Shown here piece after piece: positions 43,800 to 51,295 of a stretch of 51,712 nt of DNA (position 1 is its first letter; each line of letters starts with the position of its first letter). The stretch comes from Bdellovibrionia bacterium (GTDB lineage Bacteria; Bdellovibrionota; Bdellovibrionia; Bdellovibrionales; JAUICD01): assembly GCA_030427965.1 (NCBI GenBank), contig JAUICD010000019.1, positions 1 through 51,712 on the forward strand. Direction: 5' to 3'. The notes under the pieces are model-generated. The model saw only the letters and a list, made by a program, of their open reading frames with translations. It had not been told where the DNA came from and did no database searches. The position numbers and the translations under genes are program-made.

Positions 43800-46700
43800 A
43801 ACCTGCTCCTTCCAATTGAGTTCCAAAAAGCCCTTGATACAATTGATTTGATTTCATCATTCTGTAGTGTGGCCCAGTGTCTCGAACTTGTCCTTTATCA
43901 ATAAGAATTACGTAGTCGGAGATATCAAGAGTTGAGCTTCTGTGTGATATATTGATAATGGTTCGACTCAGCTTTGCTTTTTTAAGATTTTTCAAAAGTT
44001 TTTTCTCTGAAATTCCATCTAAGACTGAAGTGGCTTCGTCTAGCACAAGTATTGGGCTATTCACGTAAAGTGTCCGAGCTAAAGAGATTCTTTGTTTTTC
44101 TCCATCTGAAAGCCCTAAGCCTTGGTGTGAGAGGTGGTAATCGTAGCGTTTGGGTTTTGTATCAATAAACTCAACGGCGTTGGCTACCTCAGCAGCCTTC
44201 ATTATTTTAGCAATAGATGGGTATGGGTCCCCATAGCCAATATTGGCTGCGATTGTTCCTTCAAATAAAACGGATTCCTGTTGTACAATTCCAAGTTTAG
44301 ATCTGATCCAAGCAGTGCTGTACTCTTGATAGTTCACACCATCAATGAGAATGCGTCCTTTGGTAGGTTCAATGAGGCGCAGAAGAAGTTGAGCAATTGT
44401 AGATTTCCCCGATCCACTGGCTCCAACAATAGTAACAAACTTCTGAGGGTCAATAACAAAAGAGACACCTTTTAGTACCCACTCGGAGCTTTCACCTCCG
44501 TAGCGAAACCAAACATCTTGAAACTCGATACGACCTTCAAAGGGTTTGACCTCTTTGGAGTACCCTTCATCGACTTTTTCTGATGTTGTCAAAAAAACAT
44601 CATTCAATCGCGCCACCACTGTCTTGATTTCTTGTAAACTTGCCCATGAATTTGCAAGACTAAAAAATGGATCTATAAACCGACTTGCTATAAGTGAAAT
44701 GGCCACAACCTGCCCAGGGGTCATTTGACCATCAATGGCTAGGTAGGCTGCAATTCCCATGATTCCAAACCTCAGTATTTGATTGTAGGACCCAGCAAGA
44801 GCTCGTAGTGATGCGCCAGTCATAAGGAATTTATGTCGGCTTTTCAATGTTGTGATGAGTTTTTCTTCAAAGCGCCATCTGGATGGAACCTCATACTTTA
44901 ATGCTTTCAATGTCTTAATCCCACGAATTTGATCTGTAAATAAGCCATCCTGCTTTGCACGGCCCTCAAAGGTTTCGCCGTAGAGTCGCGACAGGCGCGA
45001 GGAGAAAACAAAGGAGATCAGCATGAGGAGGGGGGCAAGTAGGAGTGCCAAAAGGCCTATCTTCCAACTGTACAGAAAAAGAACTCCACCGTAGATAAAG
45101 AGAGTGAATAACTCAAGAGCAATATTTAAAATATTGTCGGTAAAATAGGCACGAAGCCGTTCCAATTCGGAAAGACGTCTTGTGAAGTCACCTATGTGAT
45201 GCTTTGCAAAGAATGAGTATGGAAGTGAGAATGTTTTTCTTAGAAAAATAACTGTTGCATTAAAATCAAAACGCATCGAAAGAAAGTGCACATAGTACTC
45301 TCGAACCCATTGAATAAAGTTTTGCATTAGTACAACGATAACAATAAGAACTAGAGCTATTCCAAGTAATCGTCCATCTTTTCTTGAGAGTACATCATCA
45401 ATGATGACTTGACTTAATAGGGGTGAAAATAACGACAGAAAAGTCAATGTGATTGATGAAACAAGTATGAGACCAATTTCTTTTGTAAGTCCATTTAGGA
45501 AAGATGCGTATCTCATATACTTTTTTTGAGGAACCTCATGTTCAAAAAAAGATTCACTCGGCTTTAAAAGTAAGAGAGCTCCAGAAAAATCATTGTCAAA
45601 CTCAGAGAGTGGCATTTCTCTTATTCCAATACTAGGGTCTCCAAAAACCACAGAATCCTTTTTGATAGCATAAACAACAACAAAGTGGGCCTTGTTTAGA
45701 CAAATGCAGGGGAGGAGTGGAGTTTCAATATCGCTAATGTTTTCTACTGAAATAGAATGAGCAATAAACCCCTTTTCTTCAGATGTACGGGCAAGATCAA
45801 ATAAACTTGTGCCATCTCGATTTGTATCAGTCCACTCTCTCCAGTGAGCCAGTGGGACATCTCTACCAAAGTACTTTGAAACCATTGCTAAGCAAGCTGG
45901 GCCACAGTCCATCTGGTTGTTTTGTGGAACAAATGGATATTGAAACAGAAATTTCTTTTTCTTTACATCAGGTATGTTGGGAAATAGTTGAGTCAGTGAC
46001 TCGATGATGTCTTCATCTTCGTCGATGTCCTCATTGGGGGTGTGTTGTAGTACGGCTTGCTTGAAGAGCTCCATTTGTTCTTTGTCGATGCGCCCAAGTT
46101 CTAATAGAGACTCTTTTGAGATTTCAAAACCATATGTCTCCTTTTCACAAAAGACTTCAAATCCCAAAGGACTGCCTTCAGAGAGTTCGCGGAAGAAGAG
46201 CCACTCGAATTTTGGAAGGCTTCGCTTTGAACTTTTCTTTAAAAGCAGAGATGATTCAATGCCAACAAGAGAGCCTCCAATAAGATAAATTGTTTTCTTC
46301 GGGATAGAGGTTGCTTCCCAAAGTTTTTTTTCAGTTTGAGAGTGAAATGGTTTGATTCGTTTTAAAATTTCAAGTCGATATGAGAAACTTCCACCGAAAC
46401 TATATTGTGCGACCATAAGATCTAGTAAGCTTTCAGAAGCGAGTAGGGTTTCGATGTATATCTTGAGTTCATTTACATCAACTTCAACTTGACTGGCCCA
46501 GTCGTTGAGATCCACAAAAAGCATGAGGCCCTCACTGAGGGCTTTTAGTTTTCTATCGGTTCCCTGACTGAGAAGGAAGGGTTCATGGATTTCATGATGT
46601 GGTAAGCGTTTTCCAACCGTTTCTTCTCCAGTCTTTGATAGGAATAAGTTGTGGATCTCACCTTCAAGAGGGATACATACTTTTGAGTGATCTGCCTTGA

Positions 46701-46845
46701 CCTCAATGCAGTCCCCAGCTTTAAAAGGTGTGCTATTTGAGATCTGAATAAATGACTCTTCTCTGTCGAGTTCCAGCAAGGATCTCAAGAGTTTTGATTT
46801 CAAGCAAAGCTCTGATTTTTGATGAAAAAATACAGATTTCCCCAT
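43783..46845 (-). CDS. C39-peptidase-containing ABC exporter (PCAT) with N-terminal cyclic-nucleotide-binding-like domains
   Basis: 1020 aa from ATG 46845 (GGGAAG upstream); the frame stays open to a TTG at 47001, but those 52 residues would run over the divergent promoter. The first 280 residues look like two degenerate cyclic-nucleotide-binding domains (ISNSTPFKAGDCIEV ... ; LKRIKPFHSQTEKKLW ...). A C39 peptidase follows, with catalytic Cys (NNQMDCGPACLA), His (NKAHFVVVYA) and Asp (FGDPSIG), which cuts after double-Gly leaders. Then come six membrane helices and an ATPase with GASGSGKST, LSDGEKQRISLARTL, LVLDEATSVLD and the His loop ISHRSS. It should cleave and export the 49097-49264 peptide. 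Confidence 0.92.
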   Translation of the reverse strand: MGKSVFFHQKSELCLKSKLLRSLLELDREESFIQISNSTPFKAGDCIEVKADHSKVCIPLEGEIHNLFLSKTGEETVGKRLPHHEIHEPFLLSQGTDRKLKALSEGLMLFVDLNDWASQVEVDVNELKIYIETLLASESLLDLMVAQYSFGGSFSYRLEILKRIKPFHSQTEKKLWEATSIPKKTIYLIGGSLVGIESSLLLKKSSKRSLPKFEWLFFRELSEGSPLGFEVFCEKETYGFEISKESLLELGRIDKEQMELFKQAVLQHTPNEDIDEDEDIIESLTQLFPNIPDVKKKKFLFQYPFVPQNNQMDCGPACLAMVSKYFGRDVPLAHWREWTDTNRDGTSLFDLARTSEEKGFIAHSISVENISDIETPLLPCICLNKAHFVVVYAIKKDSVVFGDPSIGIREMPLSEFDNDFSGALLLLKPSESFFEHEVPQKKYMRYASFLNGLTKEIGLILVSSITLTFLSLFSPLLSQVIIDDVLSRKDGRLLGIALVLIVIVVLMQNFIQWVREYYVHFLSMRFDFNATVIFLRKTFSLPYSFFAKHHIGDFTRRLSELERLRAYFTDNILNIALELFTLFIYGGVLFLYSWKIGLLALLLAPLLMLISFVFSSRLSRLYGETFEGRAKQDGLFTDQIRGIKTLKALKYEVPSRWRFEEKLITTLKSRHKFLMTGASLRALAGSYNQILRFGIMGIAAYLAIDGQMTPGQVVAISLIASRFIDPFFSLANSWASLQEIKTVVARLNDVFLTTSEKVDEGYSKEVKPFEGRIEFQDVWFRYGGESSEWVLKGVSFVIDPQKFVTIVGASGSGKSTIAQLLLRLIEPTKGRILIDGVNYQEYSTAWIRSKLGIVQQESVLFEGTIAANIGYGDPYPSIAKIMKAAEVANAVEFIDTKPKRYDYHLSHQGLGLSDGEKQRISLARTLYVNSPILVLDEATSVLDGISEKKLLKNLKKAKLSRTIINISHRSSTLDISDYVILIDKGQVRDTGPHYRMMKSNQLYQGLFGTQLEGAGFDSHL

Positions 46846-46995
46846 GAATCGACCACTTCCCAAAGTTAAGGGTTTTCTATACCAAAAAACAGACTGTGAG
46901 AAAAGGCTTCCTAGAGGGGGGAGCCCACTTAAAGTGCATGTACGAACGTTAAAACCCAATTTGACAAAACTTCTCTCACCCAATAGAAAGTGACC

Positions 46996-47853
46996 ATGCA
47001 ATATTTTACCAACAAATACGCAATCATAGACCTAATCGCACTGTGCGCGCTTTTGTTTGCAACCCTAACTTGTCTTGGGTCCTACTTTTTCAGTCATAAG
47101 TGTAAAAAGTGCATGGCAGCTCATCAACTTATTGGTGGTAGCCCAAAATTAAACCTCATAGGCTTTGTGTTTTATTCAATTTCACTGGGAGTGCTGTTTT
47201 TTGGTCATTTCTCAGATCTTGTTTTTTTGACAGTTTCAGCTGCACTTGGACTACACCTTGCGCTTCTTACGATTTTGCTAAGAGCATCTGTGTTTTGCTG
47301 GACATGTGTTACTGTAGCTTTGTTGAACCTAACGGCAACAGGCTCTCTTTTTTATAAATTTTTGGAGTTGAGATGGGTGAGCTTTCTAGTGGTGGTATTG
47401 ACCTATGTCTTAGGCTTGTATCTTGTAAAATGGCTGAGAGTCCAAATGCAACTCAACAGTATGGAAGCCTCGGTGAATCATGCTATTGCTTATCTTTCAA
47501 AGAAAGAAAATAAAAATCAACTGACCGGGAAGAATACATTGATAATATTTAGCCGGGAAAACTGTTCGCCATGTGAGCAATACAAAGAAGAGATTCTACC
47601 TGAAGTAGTGAGCCAATTGGAACAAACGGAAATGCGTATTAAGATCGAAGTGGTGTCAAGTGATTCAGGGACAGCCACTCCTTCGGCGCTTGTTGTGGGA
47701 AGGTTTGCGGCATCGTTACCATTTTTGCTATTTGATACGACTGATATTGTTTGTGTTGCTAAAACAATTGCTGGTGATATTTCTCTAGATGAGGAAAGTT
47801 TCCCGGGCTTTATTATTCCTTCAGAGACTTACCCAGGGAGCTTCATTGAATAG
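46996..47853 (+). CDS. VKOR-like membrane protein fused to a thioredoxin-fold domain
   Basis: 285 aa from ATG 46996 (an in-frame GTG lies at 46990). The first 150 residues form about four membrane helices, with one Cys pair after the first helix (HKCKKCMAA, residues 36-39) and another at the start of a later helix (VFCWTCVTV, 101-104). This is the layout of vitamin K epoxide reductase-type disulfide generators. A C-terminal thioredoxin-like domain has ENCSPCEQY (190-193) and a likely cis-Pro loop (AASLPFLLFD). It could oxidise Cys pairs in exported peptides. It starts the plus arm of the RiPP cluster, and its stop overlaps the macrocyclase start. Confidence 0.75.
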   Translation: MQYFTNKYAIIDLIALCALLFATLTCLGSYFFSHKCKKCMAAHQLIGGSPKLNLIGFVFYSISLGVLFFGHFSDLVFLTVSAALGLHLALLTILLRASVFCWTCVTVALLNLTATGSLFYKFLELRWVSFLVVVLTYVLGLYLVKWLRVQMQLNSMEASVNHAIAYLSKKENKNQLTGKNTLIIFSRENCSPCEQYKEEILPEVVSQLEQTEMRIKIEVVSSDSGTATPSALVVGRFAASLPFLLFDTTDIVCVAKTIAGDISLDEESFPGFIIPSETYPGSFIE

Positions 47854-48949
47854 AAAAACTCTTATTGTAACTCTCCCTTGGGATATTTCAGCCCATCAAG
47901 TGCATGCCTGTTTAAAACGATTGGGACATGATTCTATTTTATACTATTGTACAGACTTTACTTCCAAAATTGAACAGTCTCTTTATTTTTCAAATAAATC
48001 TCAAAGATCACAGCTTAAGATAGGTCGAACAGCAATCGACACTAAGGATATTGGAGCTGTCTGGTGGCGACGGGCAATGGAGCCGCAGGTCGTCTCATTT
48101 CTAAAAGGTAAGGATAGTCAGTTTGCTCTGTATGAAGCAGAAATCATGAATAATGCGTTTTTTCATCTTTTTCCGAAAGAGACCTTTTGGGTGAGCCACT
48201 TTAGAAGTCAACGACTTGCCGATCAAAAACCAGTGCAAGTGTCAGCAGCCATCCAGTGTGGTCTTGAAATTCCTAGAACGCTTTTTTCTAATTCTCCGAG
48301 TGCAATCAGAGAGTTTCTTAAGAAAAACAAAAGAGCGTCCATTTATAAAACATTTTGGCCCATTTCTTGGGTGAATAAAAATGGAGAAACAGAGGCGGTT
48401 TTTACGACAAAGATTTCACAGAAAATGTTGCCAGATGCGACAAGTCTTCGAGCTGTTCCTGGGATTTACCAAGAACTTGCGGATAAATCTTATGACCTGA
48501 GATTATTTCTTTTTGGTAAGGAAAGTATTGCTGTAAAAATACAGGCGAAGAATACAGAGTTTGCGGCCACCTATGATTGGCGTTTTGATAATCATCAAAA
48601 CACAATATTTGAAGTCACTGAAATTCCGAAAGCCATCTTGTTGAAAAGCCAAAAGTTGCTGAAAGCTCTGAATCTTTCTTACGGATCTTTGGATTTTGTT
48701 GTGTCCAATAAGGGGAAGTATTGCTTTTTAGAGGTCAATACGCACGGACAGTTTTTGTGGTTAGAGAGTGTGACGGGTGCCCCTGTTTTGGAGCCATTTT
48801 CTCGTTTTCTGATTTCGGGTGACCAAAAGTTTGTTTGCCCAAAAAACTTAAAGGGTATTACTCTTGCTTCTGTTCAAAAAGACGTTTCTAAAGTCATCAA
48901 TTTGAACAAGAAAAAATACAAATCCCAGTGGCCCAAAGGCAATCAGTAG
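47846..48949 (+). CDS. ATP-grasp ribosomal peptide maturase (graspetide macrocyclase, MvdC/MvdD-like)
   Basis: 367 aa from a TTG at 47846, with GGGAG 6 nt upstream, overlapping the VKOR-like gene by 8 bp; an in-frame ATG at 47789 adds 19 residues from the wrong side of the overlap. Family signs are the N-terminal GAVWWRRAMEP, matching the graspetide VWxRR motif; the central YKTFWP and QELADKSYDLRLFLFG strands; AATYDWRF; LNLSYGSLDFV; and the metal/ATP-binding CFLEVNTHGQFLWLE. These ligases activate Asp/Glu side chains with ATP to form omega-ester or omega-amide rings on a precursor peptide. The predicted substrate is the 55-aa peptide encoded 147 bp downstream. Confidence 0.85.
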   Translation: MNRKTLIVTLPWDISAHQVHACLKRLGHDSILYYCTDFTSKIEQSLYFSNKSQRSQLKIGRTAIDTKDIGAVWWRRAMEPQVVSFLKGKDSQFALYEAEIMNNAFFHLFPKETFWVSHFRSQRLADQKPVQVSAAIQCGLEIPRTLFSNSPSAIREFLKKNKRASIYKTFWPISWVNKNGETEAVFTTKISQKMLPDATSLRAVPGIYQELADKSYDLRLFLFGKESIAVKIQAKNTEFAATYDWRFDNHQNTIFEVTEIPKAILLKSQKLLKALNLSYGSLDFVVSNKGKYCFLEVNTHGQFLWLESVTGAPVLEPFSRFLISGDQKFVCPKNLKGITLASVQKDVSKVINLNKKKYKSQWPKGNQ

Positions 48950-49096
48950 CTTTAACTTCTCCATTCAATAGATTTTGCCTTAAAAGATAGCACTTTACAT
49001 GCCGTGTCTAGGGTTTTCAACTTGAAGGGCGAGTTTTCCAATACTAGTCTATTCTCCAATGCAAGATTAATAATAGCTAACCTTCTTGGGGGAAGT

Positions 49097-49264
49097 ATGA
49101 AAGCAAAAGCAAAAAGAAAAGTGTTGTTTAAAATGTTGTCTAAGACTCAGGCAAAGTCGTTAAAGGGTGGTAGACGTTCCCTTAATTGTTACTGTGCTGA
49201 TCCAACAACATTTTCTGGTGGAAGTGATTGTAACGTAGCTCCAGATTGTGGCAGTCTAGGATAG
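49097..49264 (+). CDS. RiPP precursor peptide with double-glycine leader and four-Cys core
   Basis: A 55-aa peptide starting at ATG 49097 (GGGGGA just upstream). Residues 1-25 are a basic leader ending VLFKMLSKTQAKSLKGG, the LxxLSKxxxKxLxGG type known from Bacteroidota GG-leader precursors and the kind cut by C39 peptidases. The 30-residue core after Gly25 has Cys at 31, 33, 45 and 51; Asp at 35, 44 and 50; Ser/Thr at 28, 37, 38, 40, 43 and 53; and no Lys. Ester rings between Asp and Thr/Ser plus two disulfides are therefore plausible. It is followed by a strong terminator. The frame extends upstream to a GTG at 49004 without an SD. Confidence 0.8.
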   Translation: MKAKAKRKVLFKMLSKTQAKSLKGGRRSLNCYCADPTTFSGGSDCNVAPDCGSLG

Positions 49265-49287
49265 ACGACGACTGTTGTGTTTGCTCG

Positions 49288-49317
49288 AACCTTTTGGTCC
49301 ACGGCCAAAAGGTTTTT
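49288..49317 (+). terminator. intrinsic terminator of the RiPP precursor gene
   Basis: A perfect 10-bp stem AACCTTTTGG/CCAAAAGGTT (49288-49297, 49305-49314) has a 7-nt loop and is followed by TTTAATTTT. It lies 23 bp after the precursor stop. It also touches the stop codon of the convergent gene ending at 49316. Confidence 0.85.
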
Positions 49318-49867
49318 AATTTTCTAGACGAATCCTACAAGCCCCAACATAATTATCAAGAGATACAGACAGGAGTCCTCTTTCAAATCCAGGAACACCA
49401 GACCCGTTGAAGCGAACCCCATCAATAAAGAATTCCGCGTTGCCTGAAAGGTTCAATTTTATTTGAGGAAGATAAGTATTTTCAATTCGAACAGGTGGTG
49501 AGTTTTTATCTGAATTTTCACACATAAATAGAATTGGAGTTCCTATAGTGTCAATGGTTGGTAAAGAATTGAGATTTTCTGAGGTACAAGATTTGAATTG
49601 AAAACTGTCGCATGAGTTCACTTTATAAAATGAACATGTCAACTCAGAGAGCAGCAACCGTGGTTCTGATAGAGTTATGTTTTCACTATAAAGCAATTGA
49701 TAAGTTCCATTTGCGGTGTCTTTTTTAAGCTCGATCCACTCTGGAGGGTTTGGATCCCCAGGGTGATCCAAGTGGGTGTTGCATCTGTAGTTTTCAATTT
49801 CTACAGAGTGTGATGCAAGAGGGATTGTCAGTACCATCAAAGTGAGTGTGATTTGAAATAGATTCAT
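49316..49867 (-). CDS. secreted protein of unknown function
   Basis: A 183-aa protein with a signal peptide (MNLFQITLTLMVLTIPLASHSV). The mature part is beta-rich with seven Cys (YRCNTH, ELTCSFYKVNSCDSFQFKSC, LFMCENS, VGACRIR), suggesting a disulfide-stabilised sandwich. No family is recognised. ATG 49867 has GGAGG 6 nt upstream. It is convergent with the RiPP precursor and may or may not belong to that locus. A palindrome lies 25-56 bp upstream. Confidence 0.65.
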   Translation of the reverse strand: MNLFQITLTLMVLTIPLASHSVEIENYRCNTHLDHPGDPNPPEWIELKKDTANGTYQLLYSENITLSEPRLLLSELTCSFYKVNSCDSFQFKSCTSENLNSLPTIDTIGTPILFMCENSDKNSPPVRIENTYLPQIKLNLSGNAEFFIDGVRFNGSGVPGFERGLLSVSLDNYVGACRIRLEN

Positions 49868-49891
49868 ATTATGCCTCCGTAGATCTTTCTT

Positions 49892-49923
49892 ATAATGTAG
49901 GTGATCTTTTGAAGCTACATTAT
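49892..49923 (-). promoter_or_regulatory. operator-like inverted repeat overlapping a putative -10 region
   Basis: Perfect 9-bp arms, ATAATGTAG (49892-49900) and CTACATTAT (49915-49923), are separated by 14 nt. Read on the minus strand, the promoter-proximal arm runs into TACATTATAAG, a plausible -10, upstream of the secreted protein gene starting at 49867. The half-site spacing (23 bp centre to centre, about two helical turns) fits a dimeric repressor; which one is unknown. Confidence 0.45.
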
Positions 49924-49992
49924 GAAGTAGATTGAAATGTTTTCTCAGTCAAGAATGGATTTGAAATCGACTTTTCTAATCTTGTGAGTGGT

Positions 49993-51162
49993 TCAATACT
50001 CTTTGTTATCAATTCGTGAAGAAATCAGCATAGGGAATATTTCAAAACTCAAGATGAGAAAAGCTAGTACCCACAGGGTGCCTGAGGACTTTAGCCAAAA
50101 TATATAATATTCAGGTTTAAGAAGTGGGCCAAACACTCTTATAAAAGATCCAAGAACAATTGCCACATATCCGATCTGAGCAAAGCGGCTGGCTTGGATC
50201 TTGCGCCCAGTATGTCCAAGTGTTACTCGGTGAATGATTCCCAATATCATAATGCTCATGCAACCATAGGCTAGAGAGTGAAGAGTGGGTTTTCCAACTT
50301 GAGAAAGCCAATCAAAGTGGCTTGCTAAATTGAAGAAGAAATGAATGGGGAGCCACAGATAAGCAATGTACAGAATAAAGAGGATCTTAACTTTGTATGA
50401 AGGAAAAAATCTCCAATTGACCAAACGGTATGTGTTGAGAAGAAGGGCTAGAGTTGTTAATGCAATCCAAATTTGACGACCAAGGCCTGAGTGATAGTAA
50501 AACGGTTCAAAGATAAGTAGAAAAACTGTCAGAATGGTAAGTTTTTCTAGAACTGGGTGATTCCACTTGGGTTGCATACCGAGGGCGTTCTTTGTGAAAA
50601 AAGGAATCACCCGTCCAGCAATAACAACGACCAAAAACCGAACAGAGTAGAGAGCAAGCTCATAACCCAAATTGTATTTGGAACTCAGAATGAGAAATTG
50701 CCCAACGATCAACATCGACAAAGGAACTATGAGAATGAGATTTCTGTTGTTTTTTGTTTGAATAAAAAGTTTTGCCAGGTGCAGTACGACTAGTAGGGGG
50801 ACAAGAGCCCCAATCCACTTGTAAATCCCAAGACTGTCAAATGGAGTTGTCCAAAAAATAATTCGAGTAAAAAGAAATAGAAAAAAACCTATTAGCAGTG
50901 TATTTCCATGTGGACCTCGTACTCCAGTCCAATTTGCAGAGGCGGTTAACAAAAAACCAATGACTGCTGCAACTAAGAAACCAAAGATCATCTCGTTAGC
51001 ATGCCACTGGTTGGGAGATAGAGGTGAGAAGTCAAAAGAAGAAAGGCCTGTTATGTGTAAAACCCAAATAGGAGTTGTGATTATTGCCATGAGCAATGCA
51101 AGAACAAAGAAAGGGCGAAACCCTATGCTCCACAGCGGATTTTTTAAGTTGAAGAACTTCAT
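49993..51162 (-). CDS. nnrS: NnrS family protein
   Basis: A 389-aa protein with about twelve membrane helices, the NnrS length. Family motifs are SIGFRPFFVLA at the N-terminus, NQWHANEMIFGFLVAAVIGFLLTASANWTG with conserved His/Glu, VIAGRVIPFFTKNALG, and LHSLAYGCMSIMILGIIHRVTLGHTGR. NnrS proteins are haem-copper membrane proteins linked to nitric oxide or nitrosative stress tolerance. No denitrification or NO-reductase genes are visible here. The upstream 133 bp (51163-51295) hold nothing notable. Confidence 0.92.
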   Translation of the reverse strand: MKFFNLKNPLWSIGFRPFFVLALLMAIITTPIWVLHITGLSSFDFSPLSPNQWHANEMIFGFLVAAVIGFLLTASANWTGVRGPHGNTLLIGFFLFLFTRIIFWTTPFDSLGIYKWIGALVPLLVVLHLAKLFIQTKNNRNLILIVPLSMLIVGQFLILSSKYNLGYELALYSVRFLVVVIAGRVIPFFTKNALGMQPKWNHPVLEKLTILTVFLLIFEPFYYHSGLGRQIWIALTTLALLLNTYRLVNWRFFPSYKVKILFILYIAYLWLPIHFFFNLASHFDWLSQVGKPTLHSLAYGCMSIMILGIIHRVTLGHTGRKIQASRFAQIGYVAIVLGSFIRVFGPLLKPEYYIFWLKSSGTLWVLAFLILSFEIFPMLISSRIDNKEY

Positions 51163-51295
51163 AAGCTTAAATTTCCTATGAAGGAGATAGTACGAAATAA
51201 AGCCTGGTTAGTCACATAACTTAAAGTCTGAAGATGCTTTGCATTGACAGCTCGTTTAAATGTAGATTGGAGCAACTTTTTTTAAGTACCCATTT

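Noticed and set aside
46846..47001. 52-residue N-terminal extension of the C39 ABC exporter
   Set aside because: It begins with TTG, has no SD, overlaps the divergent gene's start, and reads as promoter-like DNA. ATG 46845 is preferred.
49004..49096. 31-residue longer form of the RiPP precursor
   Set aside because: The GTG at 49004 lacks an SD, while ATG 49097 gives a leader of the right length and charge for GG-leader peptides.
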